Shown here one piece after another: positions 11,768 through 23,234 of a stretch of DNA of 64,000 nt. Under the pieces are notes generated by a model. It worked only from the letters and a program-made list of their open reading frames with translations, did not search any database and was not told where the DNA came from. The DNA is from Rhexocercosporidium sp. MPI-PUGE-AT-0058 (Eukaryota; Ascomycota; Leotiomycetes; Helotiales). The position numbers and the translations under genes were made by a program. Numbering within the stretch: the first letter of the stretch is position 1; each line of letters starts with the position of its first letter. The DNA lies in NCBI GenBank assembly GCA_020746875.1, contig JAGTJL010000003.1, positions 744,001 through 808,000 on the forward strand, written 5' to 3'.

Positions 11768-13814
11768 CTACTTCTCTGAGCTGCCGCCGCCAGCAGTGAC
11801 GTGAAACTTCGCCGCTCCCGGTCTCGAATACCCACTGAAATAATCATCGTATTCCCAGTCCTCTGCCGTCAAATGGTTTGAGAACATATTTTCGTATCGT
11901 CTGAATAGCGTTCCGAGACTGACATAGAGTTCGCAATAGGCTAGACTATTCGTGAGAGGTTAGTTCTTTGACGCGAAGTTGCAAGGGGGAAGGGTAGGGG
12001 GGAAAGGGTTACTTTAGTCCGACACAGCCACGACTTCCTTTTCCAAAAGCAACAAATGCTTTATCGATGCGTCGTGCTTCGGTTGGGTCTATCCAGCGGG
12101 TAGGGTCGAATTTTAGGGCATTGGGGAAGTATTTCTCGTCTTGGTGTTGCATCCAGGATGACATTGAGACGAAAGACTATATGAGATCAATTAGCTTGGG
12201 GGTGCATGTGAAGAAAAGAATAGCCTTACCCCGCCTGGAATGAAATGGCCGTTGAAAGTCTCTCCGCCTGCTGGGACGATGCGGGCAAGGCGACCTGGAA
12301 CTCCAAAGGATAGACTAGAGGGGTAAATTAGTGAATGTTCGAAAAGATCTGCGACAGTTGGAGGTGACATACCGAAGACCCTCTTTGACAACACCAGTCT
12401 ATAGAAATGAAACTGTCAATACCAGCACCAACAAGATCAAGGGTCCTGCACAAACCAGATAAGGCAACTTCTCCAACGTTGCATAATCCAACTCCTCCTC
12501 AGCATTCGGGAACGCCGCCTTGAGTTCCTCGCACAACCGCCTATAAATCTCAGGATCATTCACCACATTATACGCAGCGACAGTCATAGCATTCCCTGTG
12601 GTATCTGCAGCAGCAGCGAGGACACTGAGTGCTTCATCCTTGATCTCTTCTACACTCGGGGCTGGGATTCCTGGAGGTGGCGCTAAGAGTGCTGGGAAGA
12701 TCGAAGGCTTGTCGAGCTTTTTGCCTGAATCCATGTTGGCTTTTACGGCGCGGACTTGGTCTCGGCAGTGCTTGGTGGTTTATGAGTATGAATGACTTTA
12801 GAAGGGGGGGAGGGTAAGAACCTCGCGTAAATTCATCATTTGTTTTAGGGGGCCGTTGATGTGTTTGACAAGAGCCGGAGGGAGGGCCATGACGATTTTG
12901 GCTAGAAGAGGCCATTGTTGAAATACCCACTAAGTTTCGGGACGTGAGTATTATGATCTCTTGTTGTATTGACCTCATCTACCGATGAATAGAGAGGAGA
13001 CATGTCAAGGTTTCAAGACGGTTGAACAACACTCAAACAGGAGGGGGTAATCACTTCAAAGAAAGGCCGCACTTACCATACAAGGACCAATTCCGTTGAC
13101 CATAGCGAAAAACTCGGCACCCAAATCTTCCTTATCCATGAGGTTGTAACAAGATCCAAACGCGTACTCGGTAATCACATCCACCGAAATCGAGCGGAAA
13201 GTGTGATGCAAATCAACAGCTTCATTCTTAGCAAACTTCGCCGCGACAAGATTCGACAGGTTTTGTGCCCTCTCTTGGACGATATATTCCAGATTCATCA
13301 CGTTTCGGCGTGAAAAAAATGGCTCAAGCATCCCTCGACGGATACGATGAATATCGTTCGGGCCGCAGCTGAAAGTAGAGTACCCAATTGTGAAGCCATC
13401 GTAGAATTGTGTGGATTTTGCGTACTTGGTACCAACACAATTGATGATTTCGTAATTGTCAGTGTCGCTCAGGTGGACCTCGTCTGGGGTGATTCGTATG
13501 ACAGGGCCTGTAGGTCGATGTCAGCACTGTTCCTTGACTCCGCCGCCGAGTTTCCCGAGAATTCAAATACCATATTGTGCGTGCATTTGCCGAATCCTTT
13601 TGTAGTATGTACTAGTACCGCGGAGACTATAATAACTCTGATACAGATATGTCGCACCCGCTATCTTGGGACCCGGAATCCCATGAAGTGGATGTTGATA
13701 AAGGTTGTAGATCACGTTATTCACCAGCGACGCGACGCCGAGGAAGGTAATCAGACATAGAACGATAAACCAAAGACTGAAGCCAGCTGCGTCAGTACTA
13801 TCAAGAGTCGCCAT
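11768..13814 (-). CDS. Cytochrome P450 monooxygenase (trichodiene-oxygenase-like)
   Basis: Eight exons in transcript order: 13814-13571, 13507-13077, 12929-12822, 12770-12456, 12398-12373, 12314-12230, 12176-12013 and 11945-11768. All phases agree and give 516 residues, a normal P450 length. An N-terminal membrane helix (about residues 12-35) is followed by the hinge HPLHGIPGPK. The I-helix has AAADTT (Asp317, Thr318, Thr319), the K-helix has ExxR (Glu372, Arg375), and the heme loop is FGKGSRGCVG with ligand Cys454. One exon is only 26 bases. It should be an ER-bound, NADPH-reductase-dependent oxygenase. Its closest flavour is the trichodiene oxygenase / benzoate hydroxylase type, but the substrate is not readable. 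It diverges from the methyltransferase at 14405, suggesting a shared pathway. Confidence 0.92.
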
Positions 13815-14404
13815 GATAGTCCCGACTCGTTCTTCAGATCTTGATGTAACAACAGCAGATACAACCCGCGGGTTTAGGCAGGTGTCTTCGACGTTTGAGA
13901 AACTAACGCGGGGGTGGGAGACACCCAGGTGATTGATAAGGGATCACTGTGAGTGGGCTTGCCATTGCGGCCGAACTCAAGGGAAGTTTGAAGCTGTTAG
14001 TAGACATAAAGTGGAGGGCTGGCCGCATGAAAATCGACGCACAATGCACAACCCAGCCAATCTACGATGTATGCCACGCCGGAAGAACCCTGGAAGCAGC
14101 TTCTACGCCGCCCAGCCAATCGTTCAAGAGCAATAGACCTCGAAACACCACTTTTTCGACATGGTGGTGACCGGATCGCTACTGGTACTTCCGCTGTCCC
14201 TTGCTCCTTTCTACTTTCGTATTCTCTTCAACTATCTCAAAAAACTTTACTTGTCGACATCGTGCTTAGTGTTGGTCATTGCCAGTCAGTTACAGCGAAA
14301 GATAGCACTGAAACCACCAAGTAACCCTTTCATCCACGAGGGCGTCGTTTACGAACCTCACAAGTTTACTTTCCTAGGATTTAGACCCCCCACGCTACCG
14401 TAGG
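13815..14404. promoter_or_regulatory. Divergent promoter between P450 and methyltransferase
   Basis: These 590 bases separate two start codons pointing away from each other, so both genes probably share control elements. A short ORF at 14161-14403 runs into the leader of the methyltransferase gene and has no recognisable domain. I see no confident factor-binding palindrome. Confidence 0.45.
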
Positions 14405-16046
14405 ATGTCAGAATCAGTACCCGCCCCCTCACCGGCAGATGGCCCGGTTGATAGCGTGTCGGTAAGTTGCATTGAATTTTATTGTTTTCCGCCCCAGAAA
14501 ACTATTCCATTTTGTGGCGATGCCCTCAAATTCATGGTAGATTATTTGTAGAGAGAGCCATTGACGTTGCATTGTTGGTGTTTGATAGGATCATCCCGCT
14601 GCAGAACCCGTCGTGCAACCAGCGGGAAGTGCGCAACCACTGGCGGCGGCCGGGGTGCAGCCACCCGAAGATAACGACGATAATGATCACGATGATGACG
14701 ATTCGGCATTTGGTGACGGGTACGTGATCTATAACAGAAATTATAATACAAAACTGATAAAGTACCCGACAGCGCAAGCTCAACGGGCTCGATATCGTCC
14801 AGCATCCGCCACTATCGTGAGGTGCATGGCCGAACCTATCATAATTATGGCAACACAGAATATTGGGTATGAGCTCTCTCCGAATCAAGCAAAGTTGAAA
14901 GATGTAGCCAGCTCATCCAATCCAATTCTAGGGGCCAAATGATGAGACACAGAACGAACAGCTCGATATTGGGTGAGCCAGAAGAATCCAATAGAGGGGT
15001 AGCTGATTGACGCAGAACAACTCGTAGACATCACATGTGTACCCTCATTCTCGACAACAAGCTTTACCTAGCACCTATTGGGGAAAATATCCAGAAAGTC
15101 CTTGATATCGGAACTGGGACTGGCATCTGGGCTATTGATTTTGCAGATCAGCATCCCTCTGCAAGCGTCATTGGCACCGACATCTCCCCCATTCAACCGA
15201 CGGTGTGTAAAAGAAGGCATCTAAACTCGCATAATGCAAAATTTTGTTTTGAGCTGACAGCGCTCTAGTGGGTACCACCGAACCTCAAGTTTGAGATTGA
15301 TGATGCTCAACTCGAATGGACGTATGCCAACAATGAATTTGATTTCATCCACATCCGCTGCTTGATGGGAAGCATCGATAACTGGCCACTTCTCTACCAA
15401 CGTGCATTAAGGTAAGTTCCTTCCTCTGTAGCATTAAATCTCTCAACCGCTTAAACCAGAGAACTTACAGGGCTACCAAACCTGGTGGATACATAGAGCA
15501 TTTTGACATGGACATTCAATTTACCTCGGACGACGGAACGGTCAAAGAAGGAGACACCATGTACGATTGGTCAAAACTTTTCATCGGCGCCGGCGAGACC
15601 ATGGGCCGCACTTTCACCATCGCGCGCGACTCCAAGCGTCTCCTTGAAGAAGCAGGCTTTGTGGATGTCGTAGAGAAGAAGTACAAGATCCCCGTGGGAG
15701 CTTGGATGGCAGATCCCAAATGGAAGGAGATCGGGAAGTGGGATCTTCTGTTCATTACTACGGGACTGGAGGGCATGGCTCTGTATATCCTGAAAACTGT
15801 TCTTGGGGTAAGTACCTCACCTCGTTTACATCGTTGAAAAGACTAGAAAACTGACATTTCGAAGTGGGAATTCGCCGAGATTCAAGTCTACTTAGCAAGT
15901 ATGCGAAGAGCTCTATTGGACCGGAAGAACCACGCTTATTATGGCATGTGAGTACCATTCTTATCCACCATCACTTAGTTAGTGAGCTGAATAATTTGCT
16001 TACGTTTGACTTCAGAACTGTGGCATATGGACGCAAACCTGAGTGA
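14405..16046 (+). CDS. LaeA-like SAM-dependent methyltransferase
   Basis: Nine exons: 14405-14461, 14589-14719, 14773-14866, 14932-14972, 15028-15202, 15269-15411, 15471-15807, 15865-15947 and 16016-16046. All phases agree, for 363 residues. The disordered N-terminus is Pro/Ala- and Asp-rich. The family signature [18 protein letters not shown] spans residues 77-94. SAM-binding motif [12 protein letters not shown], is at 132-142, with the acidic GTDISPIQP further on, and [14 protein letters not shown] follows as the post-motif strand. This is the class-I Rossmann fold of the LaeA/TAM-type family common beside fungal secondary-metabolite genes. Paralogues may be global regulators or pathway-specific methyltransferases. 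Adjacency to a P450 favours the second role, but this is inference. Confidence 0.9.
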
Positions 16047-19000
16047 TATACGTACTGAAGGACTACTGTAGATGTAATCAGTATGGCTATACTTAATATT
16101 GGTGAAGGTTTTTGATAGTTCAAGGTCGTGAGAAAACAGAATTGGAATACGTCATCCAGACAGTGTTCAAGGTGTCTTACCCCTCTTGACCGTTCATGAG
16201 TGAAACAGTTACTGACCTGACTCGGGTGCGCAAGAACGTCTCTCGTTAATTTACCATTCTGACTACATATTTTGTGGCTGTGATAGTTGACACCACTCCA
16301 TAAAATCCCCGAGAGGACTTGATCTAGGGCGAACCACTTCCCCAGAGGATCAAATCCTGCCCATCAGACTTCAAGTTCTTTTGGGGGAAACAGAGGGTCA
16401 GATGTCACATCAGACAAACGAAATTTTTACTTGCTACGCAGGCTTTGTGGTGATTACCATCTCGATATAAGCGAGTTTTGCGGTTCCATGACGGAGTCCT
16501 TGACAGCATGCTAGCAGGCACCTCGGGGTAAATCACGGAAACAGATATTATTCCCTCCTTGTTTTTTTCTGAATACTGCCAATAGCCAGCAAGTAAAAAA
16601 CCAATATCAAAAAGACCATGTCACAAAATTTCCAACAGTTTGAATAAAGAGGAAAAGAAAACAGCACTCCCTATCCTCCACTCAACTTCATCCACTAGGT
16701 TGCAAACAACGGCTCAGCACCAAATAAACGAGCTAGTTTCCAACATTCCTCCGTTTTCGTGTAATGGGCTGACACACGATCCTTCGATACACAGCTCACG
16801 CTCATGTACTTGAAGAAACCTCCTCGGGTAGAGGTTGGGCGAGCATTCGCGAATGTCCCGAAACGGGCGGGTACATTTGTCGACGAAATAAAGGAGGCAA
16901 ACTCTCAAATTTGAGCCCAGCATCACAGATCTAAGATCAAGCAAACTTGTCTCGGATTTTCAGCAAGGTGTCGGCCCGGGAACGGGGGTCGGAAATTTCG
17001 AGAGCCGGGCAATGACCCCGCCAGACCCATTCGCGCCACCATAGAATATGATACTGCAATGAGTTTAGAAACCTCCAAGGATATTGAGAGTTGCCACAAG
17101 AACATTAAGCATTCTAATTCAATGCTGTATCACTTCACATAGCACAATGCCCCACACTCATCTGGTACAGCAGGAGGGAATTGGCTTGCGAGTCTGCGTG
17201 ATATTTCCCTTCGAGGGTTCTTGGAAACAGAAGCAAAATCCGTTCAAGGAATTTGTCGCAAGAGGTGTGATGAATACCCACAGATACACGTGGTGTGAAC
17301 CCTTTTTGTGATATCTTGCATTCGAATTAGCAAGAGGAAACTCAACGATACTGTACATATCTTTGTGTACTTGAACTAGATCATGCTGCTAGCACCTAAT
17401 GAAGAGAAACTCTACATTTTCTATACCGCAGGGTACTAACTAGAATAAGTCGATTGACAAATGATCGAGGATAGGAGCAGGAAATGAGAAAGGCCTTGAC
17501 AAATTGTGTCCTATGAGACAATAGATGAGGTCCTTAGGGTAATGAGGAAGCAGGAACCGGAGACAAAGCACACTGCCACGAGCCTGCAGCAATGTATCCA
17601 CGTGACATAAGCAACAACCTCCAATCAGGGAGACCATCGACTTCCTCACTGTTCAGCCCCCAGATTCAAACATAAAAAAGACGGGGATCTTCACCAATTA
17701 CCCCAGAAAACATACAGTCGGTCCTGACAACTAGTTTATTTCACTATCCTATCACATGATCTTCCTCCTCTCATCTAAGATCGTGATCCCCTCCCTTCTG
17801 GACTTGCCCTCACCCTCGGCCGATACGAAGGCTCAAAACTACCAAAACTTTTGTTGCACGTCTACAAAATCTCGCTTTCCGAGCCGTCCAATTCTAATGG
17901 TTTAGAAACACGACGGGCACCAACAACCTGCTCCACCTAGCTCGTTCTCCTCGCCCATGTAACCTCTTCCGGCGTGTTGCGGAACGCCAACATCGCCTCG
18001 AAAAAGCACTTCTGTTAGAGCCATGGCACAGGAGGCGGGCCGTGGCGCTGATTAATGCTGCGAGGTGGTGCGAAGCTGTGTTGTGGTTTGTCGGCTCGGA
18101 AGTTGAACTGTTTTGATTGGCCGCGGGTGCGAAGGAAGCGAGCGGATAGGGGGATGAGATACACCCTTGACTTGCTTAGAGGAAATATTTTGCGATGTCA
18201 TGGAATCGTGTGACGGGTTTGATATAGATAGATTATTGAGAATTGAGTGCGTAGTACAGTAATAAAGGAGCAGATACGAAAGAGGCAGCTGTGCAGACCA
18301 AATATATGAGTCTGCGAATGAGATCTCGATGCGGGAGCCTAAATCCGAATTATTCCTGGGGACGAGGAACGCCCATAGATTTGTCGTGCGAAACATGTCC
18401 TGAATTTCACAGAAGTAATCATGTTCTCCATCGTCTTCCTTCGTACCTAGGTATCTATCGTGTTCTCCTGCACCAAGAGCCATTGATTGGTGACACAACC
18501 TAACATTCGCTAAGACCGATCTGGAGATGGCAATTAGCAAGTGCATGATCGCTTTGTCCGAGACCGGGACGCCTTCTCCGAGCGAAAACTGCTTTCTCGG
18601 TCACGGAATCGCCTCCAACCGCATCCCGTTCCCGAGAGTGCGATGTTCCAACAATTCTACGATGTGCAACAAAAAGGTAGAGAACCTGTGAGGAGATGTC
18701 TGTCACGTGAACGTCATATGTGCTCCTTTTGCTCTGCGAGGTCGATCTTTGCGACATATCTGGCTGACGGAAAATCTGCCCTAATTCTCTGTAATGATAC
18801 CCATACATGGATCTGAAGGATACCGTATATTGGCCTGTTGGTAAGGCATTTCAGCGGGGCAGAGATAGAACTACCCACTTTTCATGATGTAAATATGCTA
18901 ACATGACGAGAAAAGCGACTTGAAAAGTTCTCGATGTGCAACAAAACTTCGAAAAGAGAACAATCATACTACCAGGATATCGCTATTTGCTGTGCGGAAT

Positions 19001-19145
19001 GTCTTGAATGCATTGGAATGGAACGTCCCGAGTTCTTCTGCCAGAATTCGGGTCTGGCCTAACCTCTTGCTCAAGCTCTCATATATAGCTGATTCTGTGA
19101 GGAGTGCTCGCCTCGACCGCTCTAAAGATACATGCTATTATCATC
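16047..19145. other. Non-coding region, 3.1 kb
   Basis: Several ORFs of 60-165 codons occur on the minus strand at 18052-18808, but none has a recognised domain or a consistent exon chain. The stretch contains one copy of a diverged sequence also present near 28.3 kb, listed separately. The 3' flanks of the methyltransferase and the amidase probably lie at its two ends. Confidence 0.4.
18661..18710. repeat. Diverged copy A of a sequence ending in CACGTG
   Basis: It begins GATGTGCAACA, continues with an A-rich run and a GTAG/GTAC step, and carries the palindrome CACGTG at 18704-18709. The copy at 28299-28370 shows the same order of elements. The GATGTGCAACA core also occurs at 18933-18943. 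Similarity was judged by eye only. Confidence 0.3.
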
Positions 19146-20504
19146 TTAAGTCCCAGTTCCTCTTTCCAGAAAGACGATCTTGCCTTTTTGAGCATCCATA
19201 ATACACATGAAATGAGTGCACTCATTATTCACAGGATATGCTCGAAGCCAGTTTTTTAGCGTGTCAAGCTTAACGCTCGCCCATCCATCTTGCGAAAGAT
19301 CATCCACCTTCGCCCCTTGGTTGATAAGTTTCTGCCTCAACCGCTTTTTCACGCCATACCATTTGTTCAACACGCAGGCTTTTCTCTCAGCACTCTCTTG
19401 GATCCACTCATCCATATCTAAACCAAAAGAAGCTTTCTGTTTCTTGCCTTTGGTAGTTGGAAGATACTCGTGTCTCGCATCGTTATTGGTTACTACGACA
19501 AATTCCCTTTCGATTTGGACGTTGGCTTCTTCGAGGTCTCGTTCTATGACTGCAGTGCTGATGCCGTCGCTGAGGACGAGATAGCATGGTGGGAAACGAT
19601 GCTTGGGAAGCGCGAGAATATACCCTTCAAGGGAACAATCGTTTTCCACTTGCTCGACTCCGCTAGGGATTATCATGGAACGGATGATGGAGCATATCGA
19701 AGGTCGAAAGCCTAGGAGAACGAAAAGCTGGTGCTTTCTGAGAGATAATGTCGAGCAAGCGTGAGTTGGTCGAAAATTCAAAGAAACAGACAAGTCTTTC
19801 CTGAAAAGATATTCATTAGCATGCATGCTAGAATGTTGAGAGAGATTGGAGTACCTGACACCAGTCAGTATCCCAACGAAACCGGCGTAGCTTATTGACC
19901 TCCCCACAATCATCTCTGGATTTGGGCCCTCAGATCTCACGAACTCCAAGACGACAAGGATACTTCGCAGAGGGTCCATGCCCCAATCAAGTGTCCGGAA
20001 ATGCACCATCCCCTTATTGCCTCCTCCCTTGCTACCCAATGACGTCTGATCACAATATCAGTATACAGGCATTCCAATTATCTCAAGATCAAGGATCGAA
20101 TCCCACGGAAAAGCCCAGACCGCAAATATCAAGAAAACACTCGGAGAAAAAAGACGTACCATTACCCCACCACTTGTACACCCAAGGAGAGAATCTAGAA
20201 GCACGTTCAATGCAACAAGGAAGTACAAATCTACCCCGCTCGCTTCGGCAATACCCTTCAGTTCCTTGGTCTCCTCGACAGAGTGAACGCGACGCAGGAA
20301 GATTGACGCGAACCATTCAACGAGTTTCCGTACCCATAACCATGGGATGACCATCTGCAGCACTTCGTCAAACAACGAAGTCATCGCCTTCATCTCTAAC
20401 GCGAGATCCGTCGCGAGCTGCACATATCTTTCCGCAGGAGGTAGTGACAGATCGATGCGATATGTTGGGATAGGGGCATCGTTTGGAGAGGGTGGAGGTG
20501 CCAT
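19146..20504 (-). CDS. Acid-ceramidase / NAAA-like amidohydrolase (Ntn hydrolase)
   Basis: Exons in transcript order are 20504-20160, 20045-19855 and 19800-19146, giving 396 residues. The join after residue 115 restores LLGCTSGGVMTSLGSKGG. Cys109 in GCTSGG is the expected N-terminal nucleophile of the mature beta subunit in the cholylglycine-hydrolase/acid-ceramidase clan. The following strand MVHFRTLDWGMDPLR carries the conserved RTLDW segment. In this family the proenzyme self-cleaves before the Cys and hydrolyses N-acyl amides such as ceramide or N-acylethanolamine. No clear signal peptide is seen at the N-terminus (MAPPPSPNDAPIPTYRIDL), so the location is uncertain. The start at 20504 gives the conserved N-terminal part seen in such proteins. 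Confidence 0.85.
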
Positions 20505-21326
20505 TGTGAGAATTGTTCCCCTCCTTTGGTTTCTTAGGAAAGGACAACTATTGATGTAGGAAACCTCAAAGTTGAGGCGATTCAGTTTGGAAACAGGTTT
20601 TGTATTTTTTTATCGTGGTGGATGCAATTTGTTCATGTCTGACGCGCTTCTTCCCAGGCAGCACAGTGGTACCTGAGCCTCGACTCACCGTGTACGAAAC
20701 ATCCAGGATGACTCAAAAAGTAGCCATTGTCATCAGAGAATACACTCGTAACGGATATAACTCTGGGCCGGAGTACAACAAAAAGAACTAGACCCGGAAA
20801 GACCCTGAAATCTCTGCTGTGCGTCCGATGATAGTTGAAGAAGGGAAGCATTTCAGCGAAAATCGAGAATCCGAGGAGGGTCTAGGCTAGTCACATGATC
20901 GTAAAGAATTTCTCCGATGATCAGCCTCGAGCTCGCTGATTTGGAAATAAACACGAAACTCAAACGACCAAATAGTATTGGACGACGACCTTATCAACAC
21001 CATCAACTCTCAGCGGAGACTTCTTCAGACACAACGCGAGGGGACATGCAGTGCACAATATTGACGTTATCCCCGCACTTGGTCCCCCGAGCTATATTCT
21101 AGAATGGCCAATCATTTCTAGCTGCATATTTCTTATCTGTCGTGCCTCTTGGCCGGCCCTTAGCAGGGGGTCTGGTCTTCAGTTTCGATTCCAGTTGCGC
21201 TACTTGATATCGTTTAGAACCCTTTCTCAAGGAGATATGACTTTGCATAAAGGCCTTCGGGTTCTCCTGCTAGATCCTATAAGTTTTCTCTATTGTCTCT
21301 CTGGCATTCGTTCCCATCCTCTCAAG
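20505..21326. other. Intergenic region between two divergent genes
   Basis: These 822 bases lie between the start of the amidase and the start of the flavin oxidoreductase relic. No supported coding sequence is seen. A frame open upstream of 21327 encodes nothing recognisable before the MSSLNLSPTEV start. Confidence 0.4.
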
Positions 21327-22908
21327 ATGTCGTCTTTAAATTTGTCTCCAACAGAGGTCATATCACAGAAGTTGACCCTTCCATGTGGTCTTGTGCTTCA
21401 GAATCGGTATGTACAAAATCATAAAATAGGGATGAAATCTCATCATCCACAGTCTTGTCAAGTGTCCAATGCAAGAGACTTTAGCCGAAGCTCCTTTCCT
21501 TGACGCTCCACTCCAGAATTTCAGAAATCTCTATGGGCAGTGGGCAAATGCCAATTATGGCCTTACCATTACCGGTCAAGTCCAGATAGATATTTGTTGT
21601 ATGTTTGAACTCCTGATAAGCGGATGGGTGATGCAACTAATCCTCGAATTCATTGCTTCATTGTTTGTTCAAACATCTCTCATTAGCTCACAACACACCC
21701 GTTCTCTCAATAGCAGGCGATTTCGTCTGCCATGGCGATTCTCTCTCTTTCCCCCACTTTGAGAAATGGAAACAATGTGCACAAGTCGCTCAAAGCGGCG
21801 GCACACCCTGCATTTTCCAGCTCGCACATCCAGGTCGCATGTCTCCGACTGGCGTAGGGAACCGTCTAGTAGATATGTTAGCGATTTGTCCTTCCTCCGT
21901 GCCCGTCAAGCTCAGCGATAAATGGCTCGAGAAACTCGCCATTAAATGCCTCCTCGGGACACCCAAAGCTATGACGATCCTGGAAATCGACCAAGCAGTA
22001 GAAGATTGGAAGCATGGCGCTCGTGTCGCTAGAGCTGCTGGATTCAAAGGCATACAATTGCACGGGGCGCATGGTTTCCTTCTCAGCCAGTTTTTGAGTC
22101 CGCATACGAATCGCCGTACGGACGAATATGGCGGCAGCCCCGAAGGCAGAATGAAGTTAGTCAAACGCCTCGTCGTGGAGATCCGCGAAGCAAACCCAGC
22201 TCCGTTCTGCATGAGCGTCAAGCTCAACTCAGGCGACTACATGGAAGAAGGTAGTCTCACGCAAGACGAAGCATTGGACCAAGTACGCTGGCTGACAACC
22301 TGCGACATGGTTGATTTTGTCGAAATTTCCAGCGAAAACGCAGGCAGCGTTCTTCTGGCCTCCATAATTCTTTTGGTGCTCAATCTCTGAAAACAGCGCC
22401 GAAGATCAAAGAATCGACCCGTATCCGAGAAGCGTATTACACAGAATTCGCTGAGCATGTCGTCAAAATCGAAGGCTCGAAATTCTCTATTCAGCTCAGT
22501 GGGGGATTTCGCTCACGTCCAGGAATGGCCGATGCAATTCTCAGCGAGGCATTCGATCTTATCGGCCTAGGACGGACTGCTGTCCTCGAACCTGATATCC
22601 CAAAACGACTTCTCCTGAACACCGATATGTCAGATGACGAAGCGCTCGCGAGACCCCATATTGTATGAGGTCAATGGTTCTCAAACATGATTCCGGCCAA
22701 GGTTGTCGGTAGAGGACTGCCGATTCAGTTCTTTTATTTCAATATGCGAAGATTAGGAAATGGACTCTCATCGGATCCTGATAAGAGTATACTAGGAATT
22801 GTTTGGAACGCGGTTATGGAGAGTTGTAGGAGTGGATTGGGTGTTGCGGTGCAGAGAGTTCTTGAAATTTTCTGGTGGACGACGCTGAAGGTGCAAAAGA
22901 TCGATTAA
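21327..22908 (+). pseudogene. NADH:flavin oxidoreductase (OYE / NADH-oxidase type), broken
   Basis: Exon joins 21406/21453 and 21598/21714 restore LQNRLVKCPMQETLAEAP and then GDFVCHGDSLSFPHFEKW. The FMN-barrel motifs of the family follow: FQLAHPGRMSP, GIQLHGAHGFLLSQFLSP and the loop with TNRRTDEYGG. Near 22347, after EISSENAG, the frame is lost. The next conserved segment (HNSFGAQSLKTAPKIKES) is in the frame needing one extra base. That frame later reads GGFRSRPGMADA and GLGRTAVLEPDI, as expected, and then meets an in-frame TGA at 22666-22668. The usual C-terminal tail (GQWFSNMIPAKVVG) continues beyond it to 22908. Two independent lesions make a pseudogene likely, though one could be a sequencing error. 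The next 326 bases up to 23234 hold nothing supported. Confidence 0.8.
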
Positions 22909-23234
22909 AAAGAGTGCTGTCTGGAGGTTCCTGAAATTTTTGAGACTGGTGGTCTTAGATCTACAGTATTTATAAGTCGTTGAATTTTGATGATATTTAT
23001 CTAGAGCATATTCGTTGAGAAGAATTAGCCTCGAAGTTTGACCACTGAGGCCGACTTGGATGCGGCAAGGCAGAGCTGCATGATCGTTACATGAGCTCTC
23101 GCGCAATCCATCTGGGGTTGAGCAAGGCTGGGAACCTCAACCTCCATTTCTCTTTTTCGCACCTGTCAACTTTGGCCTCCCTCCGTCCCTCCACGCGTAC
23201 TCCTCATCAAATTTGCAGCTCAATCGGGTTAAAG

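Noticed and set aside
18052..18808. Two minus-strand ORFs of 164 and 102 codons
   Set aside because: They are in different frames, could not be joined by a convincing intron and match no family I know.
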